Made by a program: the position numbers and the translations under genes
DNA from: Hungatella sp. UBA3048
GTDB lineage: Bacteria > Bacillota > Clostridia > Lachnospirales > Lachnospiraceae
DNA: 41,584 nucleotides
Direction: 5' to 3'
Assembly: GCA_002367105.1 (NCBI GenBank)
Contig: DFCS01000007.1
Location: forward strand, 81,115 to 122,698
In this document: piece after piece, positions 16,108 through 25,019 of the stretch
Position numbering within the stretch: the first letter of the stretch is position 1
Layout of the letters: every line of letters starts with the position of its first letter
The notes under the pieces: generated by a model
The model's database searches: none
Told to the model about the DNA's origin: nothing
Seen by the model: only the letters and a program-made list of their open reading frames with translations

Positions 16108-16183
16108 TTCAGTCCTCTAATTTTTGTGCTTTGATTACTTTTGCTTTTACGCCCCATCTCGGTTTACGGGTTTTGCCCTATGT

Positions 16184-16244
16184 AAAGAGGCAGCTATACA
16201 ACTGCTTTTGTGCAAGCACAATGCAGCTGTATAGCTGCCTCTTT
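16184..16244. terminator. Strong bidirectional hairpin between the PucR-type gene and ftsE
   Basis: A 17-bp perfect stem (AAAGAGGCAGCTATACA at 16184-16200 with its complement at 16228-16244) encloses a 27-nt loop that has a further GCA/TGC pairing. The A- and T-runs at the base make it work in both directions. It probably ends the regulator transcript before ftsE. Confidence 0.8.
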
Positions 16245-16265
16245 TCTCACTGCTCATAGCCAGCG

Positions 16266-17354
16266 TTAATAGTCCTGATTCTCCATATATTTCATGTATT
16301 TTACTACCATCAGGGCAATCTTAAAGGTGATGGCATCTTCAAATACACGAAGATCCAGGCCGGTACTCTTCTGAAGCTTGTCTAACCGGTAAACAAGGGT
16401 ATTCCTGTGAATATACAGCTGTCTGGATGTCTCGGATACATTTAAGCTGTTCTCAAAGAATTTATTAATTGTTGTCAGTGTTTCATCATCAAAATCATCC
16501 GGTGACTTACCGTCAAAAATCTCTTTGATGAACATGCGGCATAAAGGCAGCGGAAGCTGATAAATCAGACGTCCGATTCCCAGTTTACTATAGGCAACCA
16601 CATTTTTATTGCTGTAGAAAATCTTGCCAACATCCATGGCCATCTTGGCTTCCTTATAAGATCTGGAAACCTCTTTGATCTCGCTTACGATCGTACCAAA
16701 TGCGATATGGACCTGAGTCATTGCCTCGGTATTGAGCATGTCCAAAACTGTATTGGCAGTTTTTTCCAGATCCTCGTAAGTTTCTCCTTCTTTCACTTCC
16801 TTAACAAGAATGATATTCTTCTCATCAACGGCAGTAACAAAGTCTTTGGTCTTTGCAGCAAATAAGTTGCGAACTGTCTCCAGCGCGTTCACATCTTTTT
16901 CATGCTGGGTTTCAATAATGAATACAACTCTCTTGATGTTTGTTTCAATATGAAGCTTCTTTGCCCTGTTGTAGATATCCACCAGAAGCAGATTGTCAAG
17001 CAATAAGTTCTTAATAAAATTATCCTTGTCAAATCTTTCTTTATACGCAACAAGCAGGCTCTGAATCTGGAAAGCGGCCAGCTTGCCGACCATATAAACA
17101 TCGTCACTTCCACCCTTTGCGAGAAGAATGTATTCTAACTGGTGCTCATCAAGCACTTTAAAAAACTGATATCCCTGGATTACCTGGCTGTCTGCCGGAG
17201 AATCCACGAACGCCAGGATTGAACTTTCATAATCTTCCGCATCAGGAAATGTGGTTGCCAGTACCTTTCCTTCTGTATCACAAATACACAGATCAATTCT
17301 CGTAATCCCTTTTAATCCTTCAATGGTTGTTTGAAGTATTTGATTCGAAATCAT
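16266..17354 (-). CDS. PucR/CdaR-type transcriptional regulator
   Basis: 362 residues. The N-terminal part (about 1-130) resembles the sugar-diacid/CdaR sensory region, the middle (about 140-270, VVFIIETQ, HIAFGTIVSEIKEVSRSYKEAKMAM) is the GGDEF-like domain of the PucR/CdaR group, and the C-terminus carries the PucR helix-turn-helix (FFENSLNVSETSRQLYIHRNTLVYRLDKL). It is a DNA-binding activator or repressor of unknown ligand. AAAAGGAG site upstream. Flanked by terminators on both sides, so it is a one-gene unit; the adjacent shared sugar ATPase is a possible target. Confidence 0.88.
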   Translation of the reverse strand: MISNQILQTTIEGLKGITRIDLCICDTEGKVLATTFPDAEDYESSILAFVDSPADSQVIQGYQFFKVLDEHQLEYILLAKGGSDDVYMVGKLAAFQIQSLLVAYKERFDKDNFIKNLLLDNLLLVDIYNRAKKLHIETNIKRVVFIIETQHEKDVNALETVRNLFAAKTKDFVTAVDEKNIILVKEVKEGETYEDLEKTANTVLDMLNTEAMTQVHIAFGTIVSEIKEVSRSYKEAKMAMDVGKIFYSNKNVVAYSKLGIGRLIYQLPLPLCRMFIKEIFDGKSPDDFDDETLTTINKFFENSLNVSETSRQLYIHRNTLVYRLDKLQKSTGLDLRVFEDAITFKIALMVVKYMKYMENQDY

Positions 17355-17403
17355 GGCATATTCTCCTTTTTCGTAAATTTACCTTATTATATATTAAAGC
17401 AAA

Positions 17404-17442
17404 AAGAAAAAAAAAGCAAGCGGGTAGAATAACCGCTTGCTT
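17404..17442 (-). terminator. Rho-independent terminator of the sugar ATPase gene
   Basis: AAGCAAGCGG (17414-17423) pairs with CCGCTTGCTT (17433-17442). On the minus strand the stem runs into a stretch of nine or so T. It begins 16 nt after the stop codon. Confidence 0.92.
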
Positions 17443-17457
17443 AAATTTTCATAAATT

Positions 17458-18570
17458 TTAGTTTAAAACTACGATTTCTGTGTCTTTATCGAACACATGG
17501 ATCTTTGTTAAGTCAAGAGCGAGCTTAATTGTATCCCCTGGTCTTGCAGTTGTACGAGGATTTACTCTTGCAGTAAAGTTTACATCTTCCACATCAAAGT
17601 ATAAGTAAACTTCAGCACCTAACAGTTCATAAACTCTTATCGTAGCGTCAATAACGCTTTCCGGAGAAGATGCGAGGAAAGCTTCCTCATCATGTAAATC
17701 TTCCGGACGAATGCCTAAAGCTACAGTCTTTCCGATATAACCGGCATCCTCTAATTTTTTCGCTTTTCCTTCCGGAAGAGCGATTGTATTTCCGCCAAAT
17801 GTTAACGTAACGTCGCTTCCTCTCTTAGCTACAGTAGCATCGATTAAGTTCATCTGAGGAGCTCCGATAAATCCTGCAACGAATTTATTACCTGGCTTAT
17901 CGTATAAGTTCTGAGGAGAGTCAACCTGCTGGATAACGCCATCCTTCATTACTACGATTCTGGTACCAAGTGTCATAGCCTCTGTCTGGTCATGAGTTAC
18001 GTAAATAATGGTAGCCTGAAGTCTCTGATGCAGCTTGGAAATCTCAATACGCATCTGGCCTCTCAGCTTCGCATCAAGGTTGGATAACGGCTCATCCATT
18101 AAGAAGACCTTTGGATTACGTACAATAGCACGTCCCATGGCAACACGCTGTCTTTGTCCACCAGATAAAGCCTTTGGTTTACGGTCTAATAAATGCTCAA
18201 GATCAAGGATTCTTGCAGCTTCATGTACCAGCTTATCAATTTCATCCTTTGGAGTTTTTCTCAGTTTCAGGCCAAACGCCATGTTATCAAATACTGTCAT
18301 ATGAGGATACAGAGCGTAGTTCTGGAATACCATTGCGATATCTCTGTCTTTTGGCTCTACATCATTCATTAATTTTCCATCAATGTAAAGTTCTCCGGAA
18401 GAAATGTCTTCCAGGCCTGCAATCATACGAAGAGTTGTGGATTTACCGCATCCAGATGGTCCTACGAAAATTACGAACTCCTTATCAGCAATATCCAGAT
18501 TAAAGTCCTTAACTGCCTCAAATCCGTTAGGATATCTCTTGACGATGTTTTTCAGTGATAAACTAGCCAT
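17458..18570 (-). CDS. Sugar ABC transporter ATP-binding protein, MsmX/UgpC type
   Basis: 370 residues from the ATG at 18570 (GGAGGATTAGTAAG upstream); the frame continues 30 codons further but without a ribosome site or family similarity. Walker A GPSGCGKST, Q-loop VFQNYALYPHMTVFDNMAFGLKLRK, signature LSGGQRQR, Walker B VFLMDEPLSNLDAKLRG, H-loop VTHDQ. A C-terminal OB-fold regulatory domain (from about 240, FVAGFIGAPQMN, ALGIRPEDL) follows. MsmX-type ATPases power many CUT1 sugar importers that lack their own ATPase. No permease is adjacent, which supports a shared role, including for the transporter at 23.2-26.5 kb. Confidence 0.93.
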   Translation of the reverse strand: MASLSLKNIVKRYPNGFEAVKDFNLDIADKEFVIFVGPSGCGKSTTLRMIAGLEDISSGELYIDGKLMNDVEPKDRDIAMVFQNYALYPHMTVFDNMAFGLKLRKTPKDEIDKLVHEAARILDLEHLLDRKPKALSGGQRQRVAMGRAIVRNPKVFLMDEPLSNLDAKLRGQMRIEISKLHQRLQATIIYVTHDQTEAMTLGTRIVVMKDGVIQQVDSPQNLYDKPGNKFVAGFIGAPQMNLIDATVAKRGSDVTLTFGGNTIALPEGKAKKLEDAGYIGKTVALGIRPEDLHDEEAFLASSPESVIDATIRVYELLGAEVYLYFDVEDVNFTARVNPRTTARPGDTIKLALDLTKIHVFDKDTEIVVLN

Positions 18571-18889
18571 CTTACTAATCCTCCTAAAATAAGTGTTTAT
18601 GCTCTGATCTGAACCAGCAGCTCTCATTGCTGCGGCCCTTGTTCTGAAACAATCATACATGAATTATTTTTCTTTTACCATATTGTTATTTACCAAAATA
18701 CAATTCTGGCTTTTGGCTAATTTGTATAACGGGTTTTAAAAATGATTGAAACGTCAAAATATCAAGAGAGACGCTCCAATATTTCTGTTTATATTCGATA
18801 GCCAGGGAGTATTTTCGCCTTGTTTTAGGCAGAAATCACAAGACGGCGCCAATAATTTTGGCACCGTCTTGTAAAACTTATATGTTGTT
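18571..18889. other. Intergenic region upstream of the sugar ATPase gene
   Basis: About 320 nt with no gene. It must hold the ATPase promoter; on the minus strand a TATGAT near 18655 is a candidate -10 but has no good -35. At 18838-18872 a hairpin (ACAAGACGG with CCGTCTTGT, plus an inner GCC/GGC) follows the methyltransferase stop by 18 nt and is its probable terminator, although its T-run is poor. Nothing else recognisable. Confidence 0.55.
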
Positions 18890-19474
18890 TTATTGCTTTC
18901 TCACAAGAACGTTCAGCCATTTTACGTCAGAATGACCAGAACGTACATCCTCTGTTTCCCAAAGCTTTACGATCTCAAACCGTCCATTATCTCTTAAGAG
19001 TTCAGTCATGGAATCCGCCGTAAGGTCACAGAAATACCTTTTTCCTCTGAATCCCTCAAAGTCTCCCAGTTTAAAAGACATATAAAGGATTCCCTTATCA
19101 TTTAAGGCCCTTGCTATCTTTGTAAGAATGTCAGAAAGTTCCTTCTTTGGAGTGTGAAGTAAGGATGCGCAGGCCCAGATTCCATCAAATACATTATCAA
19201 AATCTATTTGTTCAAATGTCATCTGAAGCACTTCCAGACCGGTATGGATTTCTGCCAGCTTACACATCTCTTCCGATGCATCAAGCGGTGTCACATCGTA
19301 TCCCAGTTCATAGAAAGACAGGCTGTCCCTGCCTGATCCGCAGCCTAAGTCCAGAATCGTATCACCTTCTTTCAGAAGATCCAGAAATTCCTTCATAATT
19401 CCTGACATATCCTGGTTCACTGTTTCTTCAAATTCCTTTGCCGCATACTTATTATAATAGTCTATCGAGTCCAA
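18890..19474 (-). CDS. Class I SAM-dependent methyltransferase
   Basis: 194 residues. Motif I ILDLGCGSGRDSLSF (about 40-55), motif II-like VTPLDASEEMCKLA, motif post-II FDGIWACASLLHTPKKEL and a late beta-strand ILYMSFKLG. The N-terminus (MDSIDYYNKYAAKEFEETV) and the overall size match small-molecule methyltransferases of the Methyltransf_11/25 group with TehB-like relatives. Substrate unknown. RBS AGGAGG 9 nt upstream. It is 28 nt downstream of the CvfB-like gene on the same strand. Confidence 0.85.
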   Translation of the reverse strand: MDSIDYYNKYAAKEFEETVNQDMSGIMKEFLDLLKEGDTILDLGCGSGRDSLSFYELGYDVTPLDASEEMCKLAEIHTGLEVLQMTFEQIDFDNVFDGIWACASLLHTPKKELSDILTKIARALNDKGILYMSFKLGDFEGFRGKRYFCDLTADSMTELLRDNGRFEIVKLWETEDVRSGHSDVKWLNVLVRKQ

Positions 19475-19502
19475 AATAATCCTCCTGTTATCATTTTACC
19501 CG

Positions 19503-20342
19503 TTATCTGATTCTTTCAATTTTACTATCTGTTATCCTGATTTTTCCTTCTTTCAGGAGATGTCCGATTGCCCGCTTAAATGCATTCTTACTCATAGAAA
19601 ATTCCCGCTTGATGATCTCCGGATCCGCCTTATCAGTAAACGGCAGATTACCGTCAAACTGTGTTTCTATGATTTCAAGAACCTTGCCGGAATCCGTATC
19701 CATCTGGATATAAGCCTTCTGCCTGGGACTTAGATCCAGCTTTCCGTCTTCTCTTATCTTCGTTACCCGTGCCGTTACAACATCGCCCTCCCGGTAATTT
19801 TCAAAAACTTCTTTCCGGGGAATCAGGCCGTAATACTTATGATCTACCGCTACAAAGGCTCCCAGGTTTTCATTAATTTCATATATAATCCCGGTCACCT
19901 GATCATCCTTCTTATAAGGGGACTGATTGCTCATATAGGTATATACCCTCATAGTAGCAGCCAGACGTTTGCTTTTATCAATGTAAAGGGCAACCAGTAC
20001 CTTCTCTCCCTGCTTTACCTTATGGGTCTGCTCTTTAAAAGGAAGAAGCAGATCCTTTTCGAGCCCCATGTCGAGAAATGCACCGATCTTTCCAACTTCC
20101 TTTACCTGAAGTACAGCCGTCTCACCTACCTGAAGCTTCGGTGATGCTGTAGTGGCTATCAACCGGTCCTCCGAATCCTTATAGATAAATACAGGGATCC
20201 TGTCTCCAGGTCCGGCTCCCTCCGGCACCTGTTTTTTGGGCAGAAGAACGGAAACCTCACTTCCTGCTTCCTCACCCACATAAACGCCGAACTCCTTGAC
20301 CCTCTGCACGACCAGGGTCTGAATCTTTCCTAATTCAATCAT
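19503..20342 (-). CDS. S1-domain RNA-binding protein, CvfB family
   Basis: 279 residues from the ATG at 20342 (GAGAGGATGTAAC upstream). It holds consecutive S1-like OB folds (about 1-65 GKIQTLVVQRVKEFGVYVGE; about 66-135 VGETAVLQVKEVGKIGAFLDMGLEKDLLLPFKEQ; about 140-215 DQVTGIIYEINENLGAFVAVDHKYYGLIPRKE) and a C-terminal winged helix (FSMSKNAFKRAIGHLLKEGKIRI). This is the CvfB/YitL architecture. CvfB affects virulence and RNA turnover in staphylococci; the cytoplasmic role here is presumably RNA binding. The start lies one nucleotide after the thioesterase stop, so the two are tightly coupled. Confidence 0.92.
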   Translation of the reverse strand: MIELGKIQTLVVQRVKEFGVYVGEEAGSEVSVLLPKKQVPEGAGPGDRIPVFIYKDSEDRLIATTASPKLQVGETAVLQVKEVGKIGAFLDMGLEKDLLLPFKEQTHKVKQGEKVLVALYIDKSKRLAATMRVYTYMSNQSPYKKDDQVTGIIYEINENLGAFVAVDHKYYGLIPRKEVFENYREGDVVTARVTKIREDGKLDLSPRQKAYIQMDTDSGKVLEIIETQFDGNLPFTDKADPEIIKREFSMSKNAFKRAIGHLLKEGKIRITDSKIERIR

Positions 20343-20343
20343 G

Positions 20344-21069
20344 TTACATCCTCTCTGTTGTTCCCCGCAGCCAGATGACTGCGTAAGCTTCTCCCTGATC
20401 ATCACACAGGGAAACCGTATATCCTTCCTCTGTCCGGCTTATGCGGGGATAAACTACATCTCCAAAGACTGCCGCTTTTTTATATTCCACTCTCAGTTCG
20501 GAAACTTCCATTTCATCCGGAAGCACCTCTCTGGCAATCTCCACATATTGAGCGTTATTGACATGATGGTTCGTGTCAATATGATGCTTTCCAATGGTAA
20601 CCGGCTCTGTGTCCACATATTCCTCCGGCAGTTGGATCTTACGGGAGGCATAATCCATAGAAAGCCGCTCTTCATTGCCGTTTCCATATCCCCGGAGGTC
20701 TTCCGGTTCAATTTTAACTGGACGCCCCTTTTCCGTATCAAATAAAAACCATACGGAATTAGCCCTTACAAGGTACTCTCCGGCCTGATCACATATGGTG
20801 AAATTCCGATATCCGTAAAATCCCTTAAAATCATAAGGCCAGGTACCTACCACAACCGCCTCTCCCAGCACGGGATAACGGTCCACCACGATCTGCCAGG
20901 AAGAAAGCCACCAGGCCTTATGACGGTCTGTTAAGTAAGAAATCCCAAGACCAATATCCTCAGACTGAAACGTAGAACAGTCCTGGAGATAATTCATAAT
21001 GCCTGTTAATGTCAGTTTACCGCATTCATCTGTCTCACTGTAGCGGACCCTGCTGCCAAATGTATACAT
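20344..21069 (-). CDS. Acyl-ACP thioesterase (FatA/FatB-like)
   Basis: 241 residues from the ATG at 21069 (GAGAGGTGTGAA upstream). Two hot-dog domains: the first with MNYLQDCSTFQSEDIGLG and WWLSSWQIVVDRYP, the second with KHHIDTNHHVNNAQYVEIA, the family's D-x-N-x-HVNN catalytic stretch. It releases fatty acids from acyl carrier protein in the cytoplasm. First gene of a thioesterase-cvfB-methyltransferase run. Bacterial FatA-like enzymes are common in anaerobic Firmicutes. Confidence 0.92.
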   Translation of the reverse strand: MYTFGSRVRYSETDECGKLTLTGIMNYLQDCSTFQSEDIGLGISYLTDRHKAWWLSSWQIVVDRYPVLGEAVVVGTWPYDFKGFYGYRNFTICDQAGEYLVRANSVWFLFDTEKGRPVKIEPEDLRGYGNGNEERLSMDYASRKIQLPEEYVDTEPVTIGKHHIDTNHHVNNAQYVEIAREVLPDEMEVSELRVEYKKAAVFGDVVYPRISRTEEGYTVSLCDDQGEAYAVIWLRGTTERM

Positions 21070-21213
21070 TTCACACCTCTCATCAAAATTATATAACATT
21101 ATAAAGCATTTTCATGCTCTTGTCCATATAAACCAGAAAGAACCCTGCCCCGGTTTTCCGAGAAATTCTATCAAATAGGAAAGCTTTAACAATAACTTAA
21201 CAACCGATAATAC

Positions 21214-21244
21214 AAAAAACGGAACCTTATAGGGTTCCGTTTTT
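21214..21244 (-). terminator. Terminator of tRNA-Gln copy 1
   Basis: A 12-bp stem (AAAAACGGAACC with GGTTCCGTTTTT), starting 5 nt after the tRNA 3' end on the minus strand and running into T-rich sequence. It differs in sequence from the terminator of copy 2. Confidence 0.88.
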
Positions 21245-21249
21245 CAGAC

Positions 21250-21321
21250 TGGGCTACAAGGATTCGAACCTTGAAAATGACGGAGTCAGAGTCCGTTGCC
21301 TTACCATTTGGCGATAGCCCA
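21250..21321 (-). tRNA. tRNA-Gln (anticodon CTG), copy 1
   Basis: 72 nt with a complete cloverleaf: acceptor TGGGCTA/TAGCCCA, anticodon stem ACGGA/TCCGT around CTCTGAC (anticodon CTG, reading CAG), T-arm with GTTCGAATC. CCA is not encoded. The sequence is identical over all 72 nt to the copy at 31233-31304, on the same strand. Confidence 0.95.
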
Positions 21322-21338
21322 TCAATACAACAAGAGGA

Positions 21339-21367
21339 ATTATACAAGATTTTTCTTCATTAGTCAA
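21339..21367 (-). promoter_or_regulatory. Promoter of tRNA-Gln copy 1
   Basis: -35 TTGACT (21362-21367), 17-bp spacer, -10 TATAAT (21339-21344). A near-consensus sigma-A promoter 17 bp from the tRNA. Confidence 0.88.
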
Positions 21368-21457
21368 GCTTTTTTTACTCATTTTAAAAAACTCCGTTAC
21401 CACCCGGGTTCCATCATATACTCCTTATCATAGATTGTCCGGGCGGCAGAAGATTTT

Positions 21458-23167
21458 TTATTCGTAAATTTTCTTTCCAAAGATCTTTTCCAGCTTTTCA
21501 AGCGGAAGCTTAGGCGTTCTGTCTTCCCTCAGCAGACCGTTTGTCTCCTGCATGACATCCGTAAGCTGCGTATAACAGAAACCAGAAAATTTTCTGCTTT
21601 TAATCAGGAAATCCGTAATTGGTTCCAGACGTTTTAAAAATTCCCCTTCGCTTCCCACCTTATTGTAATATCCCCAGCCTTTCTCTTCTGCAGAAAAAGC
21701 GATGCCGCCATACTCAGTCATAAGAACAGGCTGCCCCAGGTACGTCTGTCCATCCGCCAGAACAAAGCGGCGTTCCGCATGGCTGTTAAGGATGTCTTCC
21801 AGACAATCATATTTTTCTTCAGTTTCCGGCATCAGTTCATAATCATGTAAGGCCAGAATATCGGTGTGCTCGGTCTGTTCCCAGCCATCGTTTCCACTGA
21901 CCGGTCTGGTTTTATCCAAAGCTTTGGCCTGATAGAACAGCATATTAGAAAAGCTCTGCTGGCTTTTATCCGTTTTAATGTTTCTCATTCCCCAGCTTTC
22001 GTTGGCTGTCACCCAGGTTATGATGGATGGATGGTTATAATCCCGTTCTATGAATTCAGCAAGCTCTCTGGAAGTGTTTTCCACGGTATTGTCCGTATAC
22101 ATATAGCAGCTTGGCATCTCTCCCCATACAAGAAATCCCAGCTTATCTGCCCAGTAGTAATATCTTGGATCTTCAATTTTCTGATGTTTTCTGGCCCCAT
22201 TAAACCCCATTTTCTTTGAAAGCAGAATATCATTCCGGATGGCCTCCTCATCCGGAGGCGTAAGAAGGCTCTGGCTCCAGTAGCCCTGATCGAGAACCAG
22301 CCTTTGATACAGCACCTCTCCGTTTAACAAAATCCTCCCATTTGAAATGCGGACAGACCGAAGTCCAAAATAACTGGTCACCTTATCATTTTGAAAATTT
22401 ACTTCCATCTCAATCAAATTGGGGATTTCCGGCGTCCATGTCAGCTGATCCCGGCGCAGATCCAAGTCCGGCAAAGCCAGAATTCCTTTTCCATAGCCGT
22501 TTTCACAGGATATTTTCAAGCTGCCCAGATCCATTTCCATACCGCCTTCTGCAGGAAGGCTATGAAAAGAAACTTCCGCGGTCACACGCTCCATGGGGGA
22601 GATAAAGATTTCGCATAACGCTTCATTACGTTCCAGATCCGGAGTTGCCTTTATTCGTTTTATATAAGGTTTTCCCGCATATTCCAGCCACACACTCTGC
22701 CATATCCCAGTTGTAGGAGTGTACCAGCAGGCAAAGTTTTCCCCTGTCCAGGTCTGCTTTCCTCTCGGTTTATCCGCGTCACTGTAATCCATTACTTTAA
22801 CTGTTAGGATATTCTTTCCTTCGGAAACCAGTCCGGTAATTTCTGCCTCAAAGGGAGTGTGGCCTCCTCTGTGGCCTCCTGCATAGGTTTGATTGATATA
22901 AACCTCTGCTTCATAATCCACGGCTCCAAACTTTAAAAGCAGGCTTTTTCCACTTAATCTGCCTTTTTCCACAACAAACTCTTTCCGATACCACACAATA
23001 TGATGGACCCCTGTATCACTGATTCCACTCATTTCAGACTGATAGCAGAACGGAACTTTAATTTTCCGGTCAAATACCGGTTCATCAAAGGAAAAGTCCC
23101 ATTCTCCATTTAAATCCGTCCAATCTTCCCTTTTAAAATCAGGTCTTGGATAATTTTCAATGACCAT
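21458..23167 (-). CDS. Glycoside hydrolase family 2 enzyme
   Basis: 569 residues from the ATG at 23167, which has AAAGGAGAATGAAG before it; an ATG two codons earlier is too close to the ribosome site. Domains: GH2 sugar-binding jelly roll (about 1-165, LNGEWDFSFDE, VWYRKEF, FGAVDYEAEVYIN, PTTGIWQSVWLE), immunoglobulin-like middle domain (about 170-270), TIM barrel (about 275-569). WVTANESWG holds the proposed acid/base Glu (about 390) and LMTEYGG the nucleophile Glu (about 485). No signal peptide, so it acts in the cytoplasm on an imported oligosaccharide. GH2 covers beta-galactosidase, beta-glucuronidase, beta-mannosidase and others; which one is not decidable here. Last gene of the transporter operon. 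Confidence 0.92.
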   Translation of the reverse strand: MVIENYPRPDFKREDWTDLNGEWDFSFDEPVFDRKIKVPFCYQSEMSGISDTGVHHIVWYRKEFVVEKGRLSGKSLLLKFGAVDYEAEVYINQTYAGGHRGGHTPFEAEITGLVSEGKNILTVKVMDYSDADKPRGKQTWTGENFACWYTPTTGIWQSVWLEYAGKPYIKRIKATPDLERNEALCEIFISPMERVTAEVSFHSLPAEGGMEMDLGSLKISCENGYGKGILALPDLDLRRDQLTWTPEIPNLIEMEVNFQNDKVTSYFGLRSVRISNGRILLNGEVLYQRLVLDQGYWSQSLLTPPDEEAIRNDILLSKKMGFNGARKHQKIEDPRYYYWADKLGFLVWGEMPSCYMYTDNTVENTSRELAEFIERDYNHPSIITWVTANESWGMRNIKTDKSQQSFSNMLFYQAKALDKTRPVSGNDGWEQTEHTDILALHDYELMPETEEKYDCLEDILNSHAERRFVLADGQTYLGQPVLMTEYGGIAFSAEEKGWGYYNKVGSEGEFLKRLEPITDFLIKSRKFSGFCYTQLTDVMQETNGLLREDRTPKLPLEKLEKIFGKKIYE

Positions 23168-23217
23168 CTTCATTCTCCTTTCTATTTTTCAATTTCTACT
23201 TAAGACAAAACTTTGTC

Positions 23218-24063
23218 TTACCCTTTTAAGCCCGAAGTACTGATGCCTTCCACCAGGTATTTCTGCAGGCAGATAAAGATTATGACTGCAGGCAGGATTG
23301 ATAAAGTCGCCATTGCAAACATCGCACCGTAATCGGAAGAAGATCCCGGATCACAAAACAACTTTAAGGCAAGGCTGACCGGATATTTGGCAGACTCATT
23401 GATATAGAGCAGGGCGGAAAGAAAATCATCCCATCTCCACATAAATGAAAAAATACTGGCCGTAATTAGCGCCGGGGATATAAGGGGCATAATGATCCTG
23501 GAAAAAATTCCATAATAAGAGCAACCGTCAATCTTTGCTGCCTCGTCAAGCTCACGAGGGATTCCATCTATAAAATTAATCATCATGTAAACAAAGAATC
23601 CCTGAATCGCAAAACAATAAGGAAGAATCAAGGGCTTATAGCTTCCTACCCACCCTAATTTCTGATACCACAAATACTGAGGTATCATCAGAACCTGAGC
23701 CGGAAGCATCATGGAAAGCAGCATAGCCACAAACAAAGCTCTTCTGCCAAAAAATCTGCATCTTGCCAGGCCATAGGCCACCAAAGCCGAGGAAAAAACA
23801 GTTCCCAAGGTTGCTACAACGGCTATAAACAGGGAATTCTTAAAAAAAGTCGCAAACGTAATCTTTGCAAAGCCTTTCCAGCCATTGATATAATTGGAAA
23901 GCACAAATTTTTCCGGAATCAGCTGACCTGCTGTCAGAAAGATGGTATTGGTTTCCTTAAATGAACTCATAACCATCCAAACCAGAGGATAAATCATCAC
24001 AAGTCCCAAACCGCAGACAATTACATGGTAAAAAATTTTGCCTATTTTTCTTTTTGTCTTCAT
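23218..24063 (-). CDS. Carbohydrate ABC transporter permease (CUT1, MalG type)
   Basis: 281 residues, six predicted membrane helices and the EAA loop EAAKIDGCSYYGIFSRIIMP near residue 190. The start is set at the ATG at 24063, 10 nt after AAGGAG; the GTG at 24072 overlaps the upstream stop as GTGA but lies only 1 nt from that ribosome site. It is the second membrane subunit of the importer made with the gene upstream and the solute-binding protein. No ATPase is encoded in the operon. Confidence 0.93.
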   Translation of the reverse strand: MKTKRKIGKIFYHVIVCGLGLVMIYPLVWMVMSSFKETNTIFLTAGQLIPEKFVLSNYINGWKGFAKITFATFFKNSLFIAVVATLGTVFSSALVAYGLARCRFFGRRALFVAMLLSMMLPAQVLMIPQYLWYQKLGWVGSYKPLILPYCFAIQGFFVYMMINFIDGIPRELDEAAKIDGCSYYGIFSRIIMPLISPALITASIFSFMWRWDDFLSALLYINESAKYPVSLALKLFCDPGSSSDYGAMFAMATLSILPAVIIFICLQKYLVEGISTSGLKG

Positions 24064-24068
24064 CTGTC

Positions 24069-24980
24069 TCACACTCCTTCCGTATAAACCCAGAATTTCT
24101 TAGTTGCGAACAGAATCGCTGTAATAAGGCCTATAATTCCCAGCATTACCCAGGCCAAAGCTGCCCCGTATCCGGTATTATAGAACTCAAAGGATTGCTG
24201 GTACATATAAACGGTATAGAACAAAGTGGAGTTCAGCGGTTTTCCCTGGGTAATAATGAAACACTGTGTAAATGCCAGGAAACCGTTGATCATCTGCATC
24301 ACCAGATTAAAGAAGATGGTGGGTGTTAAAAGAGGCAGAGTGATCCTTAAAAACTGAGATAATTTATTTGCGCCATCTACTCTGGCAGCCTCATAAAGTG
24401 TTACAGGAATCTGCTTTAAGGATGATAAGAAAATCAGCATAGAAGAACCAAACTGCCAGACTGCCAGGATAATAAGGGTCCAGATAGCCGTATTCTTATT
24501 TCCAAGCCATGCAAAGCTGGTCTGAATCCCCATAATACCCAAAAGGTGGTTGACCACACCATCGGTTGCAAACATCCGCTTCCAGAGGATGGCGACTGCC
24601 ACAGAACCTCCGATGATGGATGGAAGATAGTAAGCCGCCCGGTAAAAACCGGTTGCCTTTGTTGTATTAAGCAAAAGCATGGCCACCATAAGTGCAAAGA
24701 TCAAACGCAGAGGAACAGATACTAAGGCGAAATAAAACGTGACACCTATGGTCTGAAAAAACACTTTATCATCAGTAAACATTTTTATGTAATTTTTAAG
24801 TCCTGCAAAAACTGGCGGCGACAAAATGTTGTAATCACATAAAGAATAGTAAAAGGATATTCCCATAGGCACCACCATGAACAACAGAAAGCCGATGATA
24901 AACGGAAGACTGAATACCACTCCTGCTGTACTTTCTTTGTTAAGGAAATGCTTAAGGCCTGCCCCTTTGTTATCTTTCAT
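24069..24980 (-). CDS. Carbohydrate ABC transporter permease (CUT1, MalF/UgpA type)
   Basis: 303 residues, six predicted helices after a short cytoplasmic tail (first helix about 18-40, VVFSLPFIIGFLLFMVVPMG). The EAA loop EAARVDGANKLSQFLRITLP lies near residue 213. GGAGG site 7 nt upstream. It forms the translocation channel with the MalG-type subunit encoded immediately downstream. Confidence 0.94.
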   Translation of the reverse strand: MKDNKGAGLKHFLNKESTAGVVFSLPFIIGFLLFMVVPMGISFYYSLCDYNILSPPVFAGLKNYIKMFTDDKVFFQTIGVTFYFALVSVPLRLIFALMVAMLLLNTTKATGFYRAAYYLPSIIGGSVAVAILWKRMFATDGVVNHLLGIMGIQTSFAWLGNKNTAIWTLIILAVWQFGSSMLIFLSSLKQIPVTLYEAARVDGANKLSQFLRITLPLLTPTIFFNLVMQMINGFLAFTQCFIITQGKPLNSTLFYTVYMYQQSFEFYNTGYGAALAWVMLGIIGLITAILFATKKFWVYTEGV

Positions 24981-25019
24981 AGACGTCCTCCATTCATGGA
25001 TAAGAGTTTACTTAGTCAG

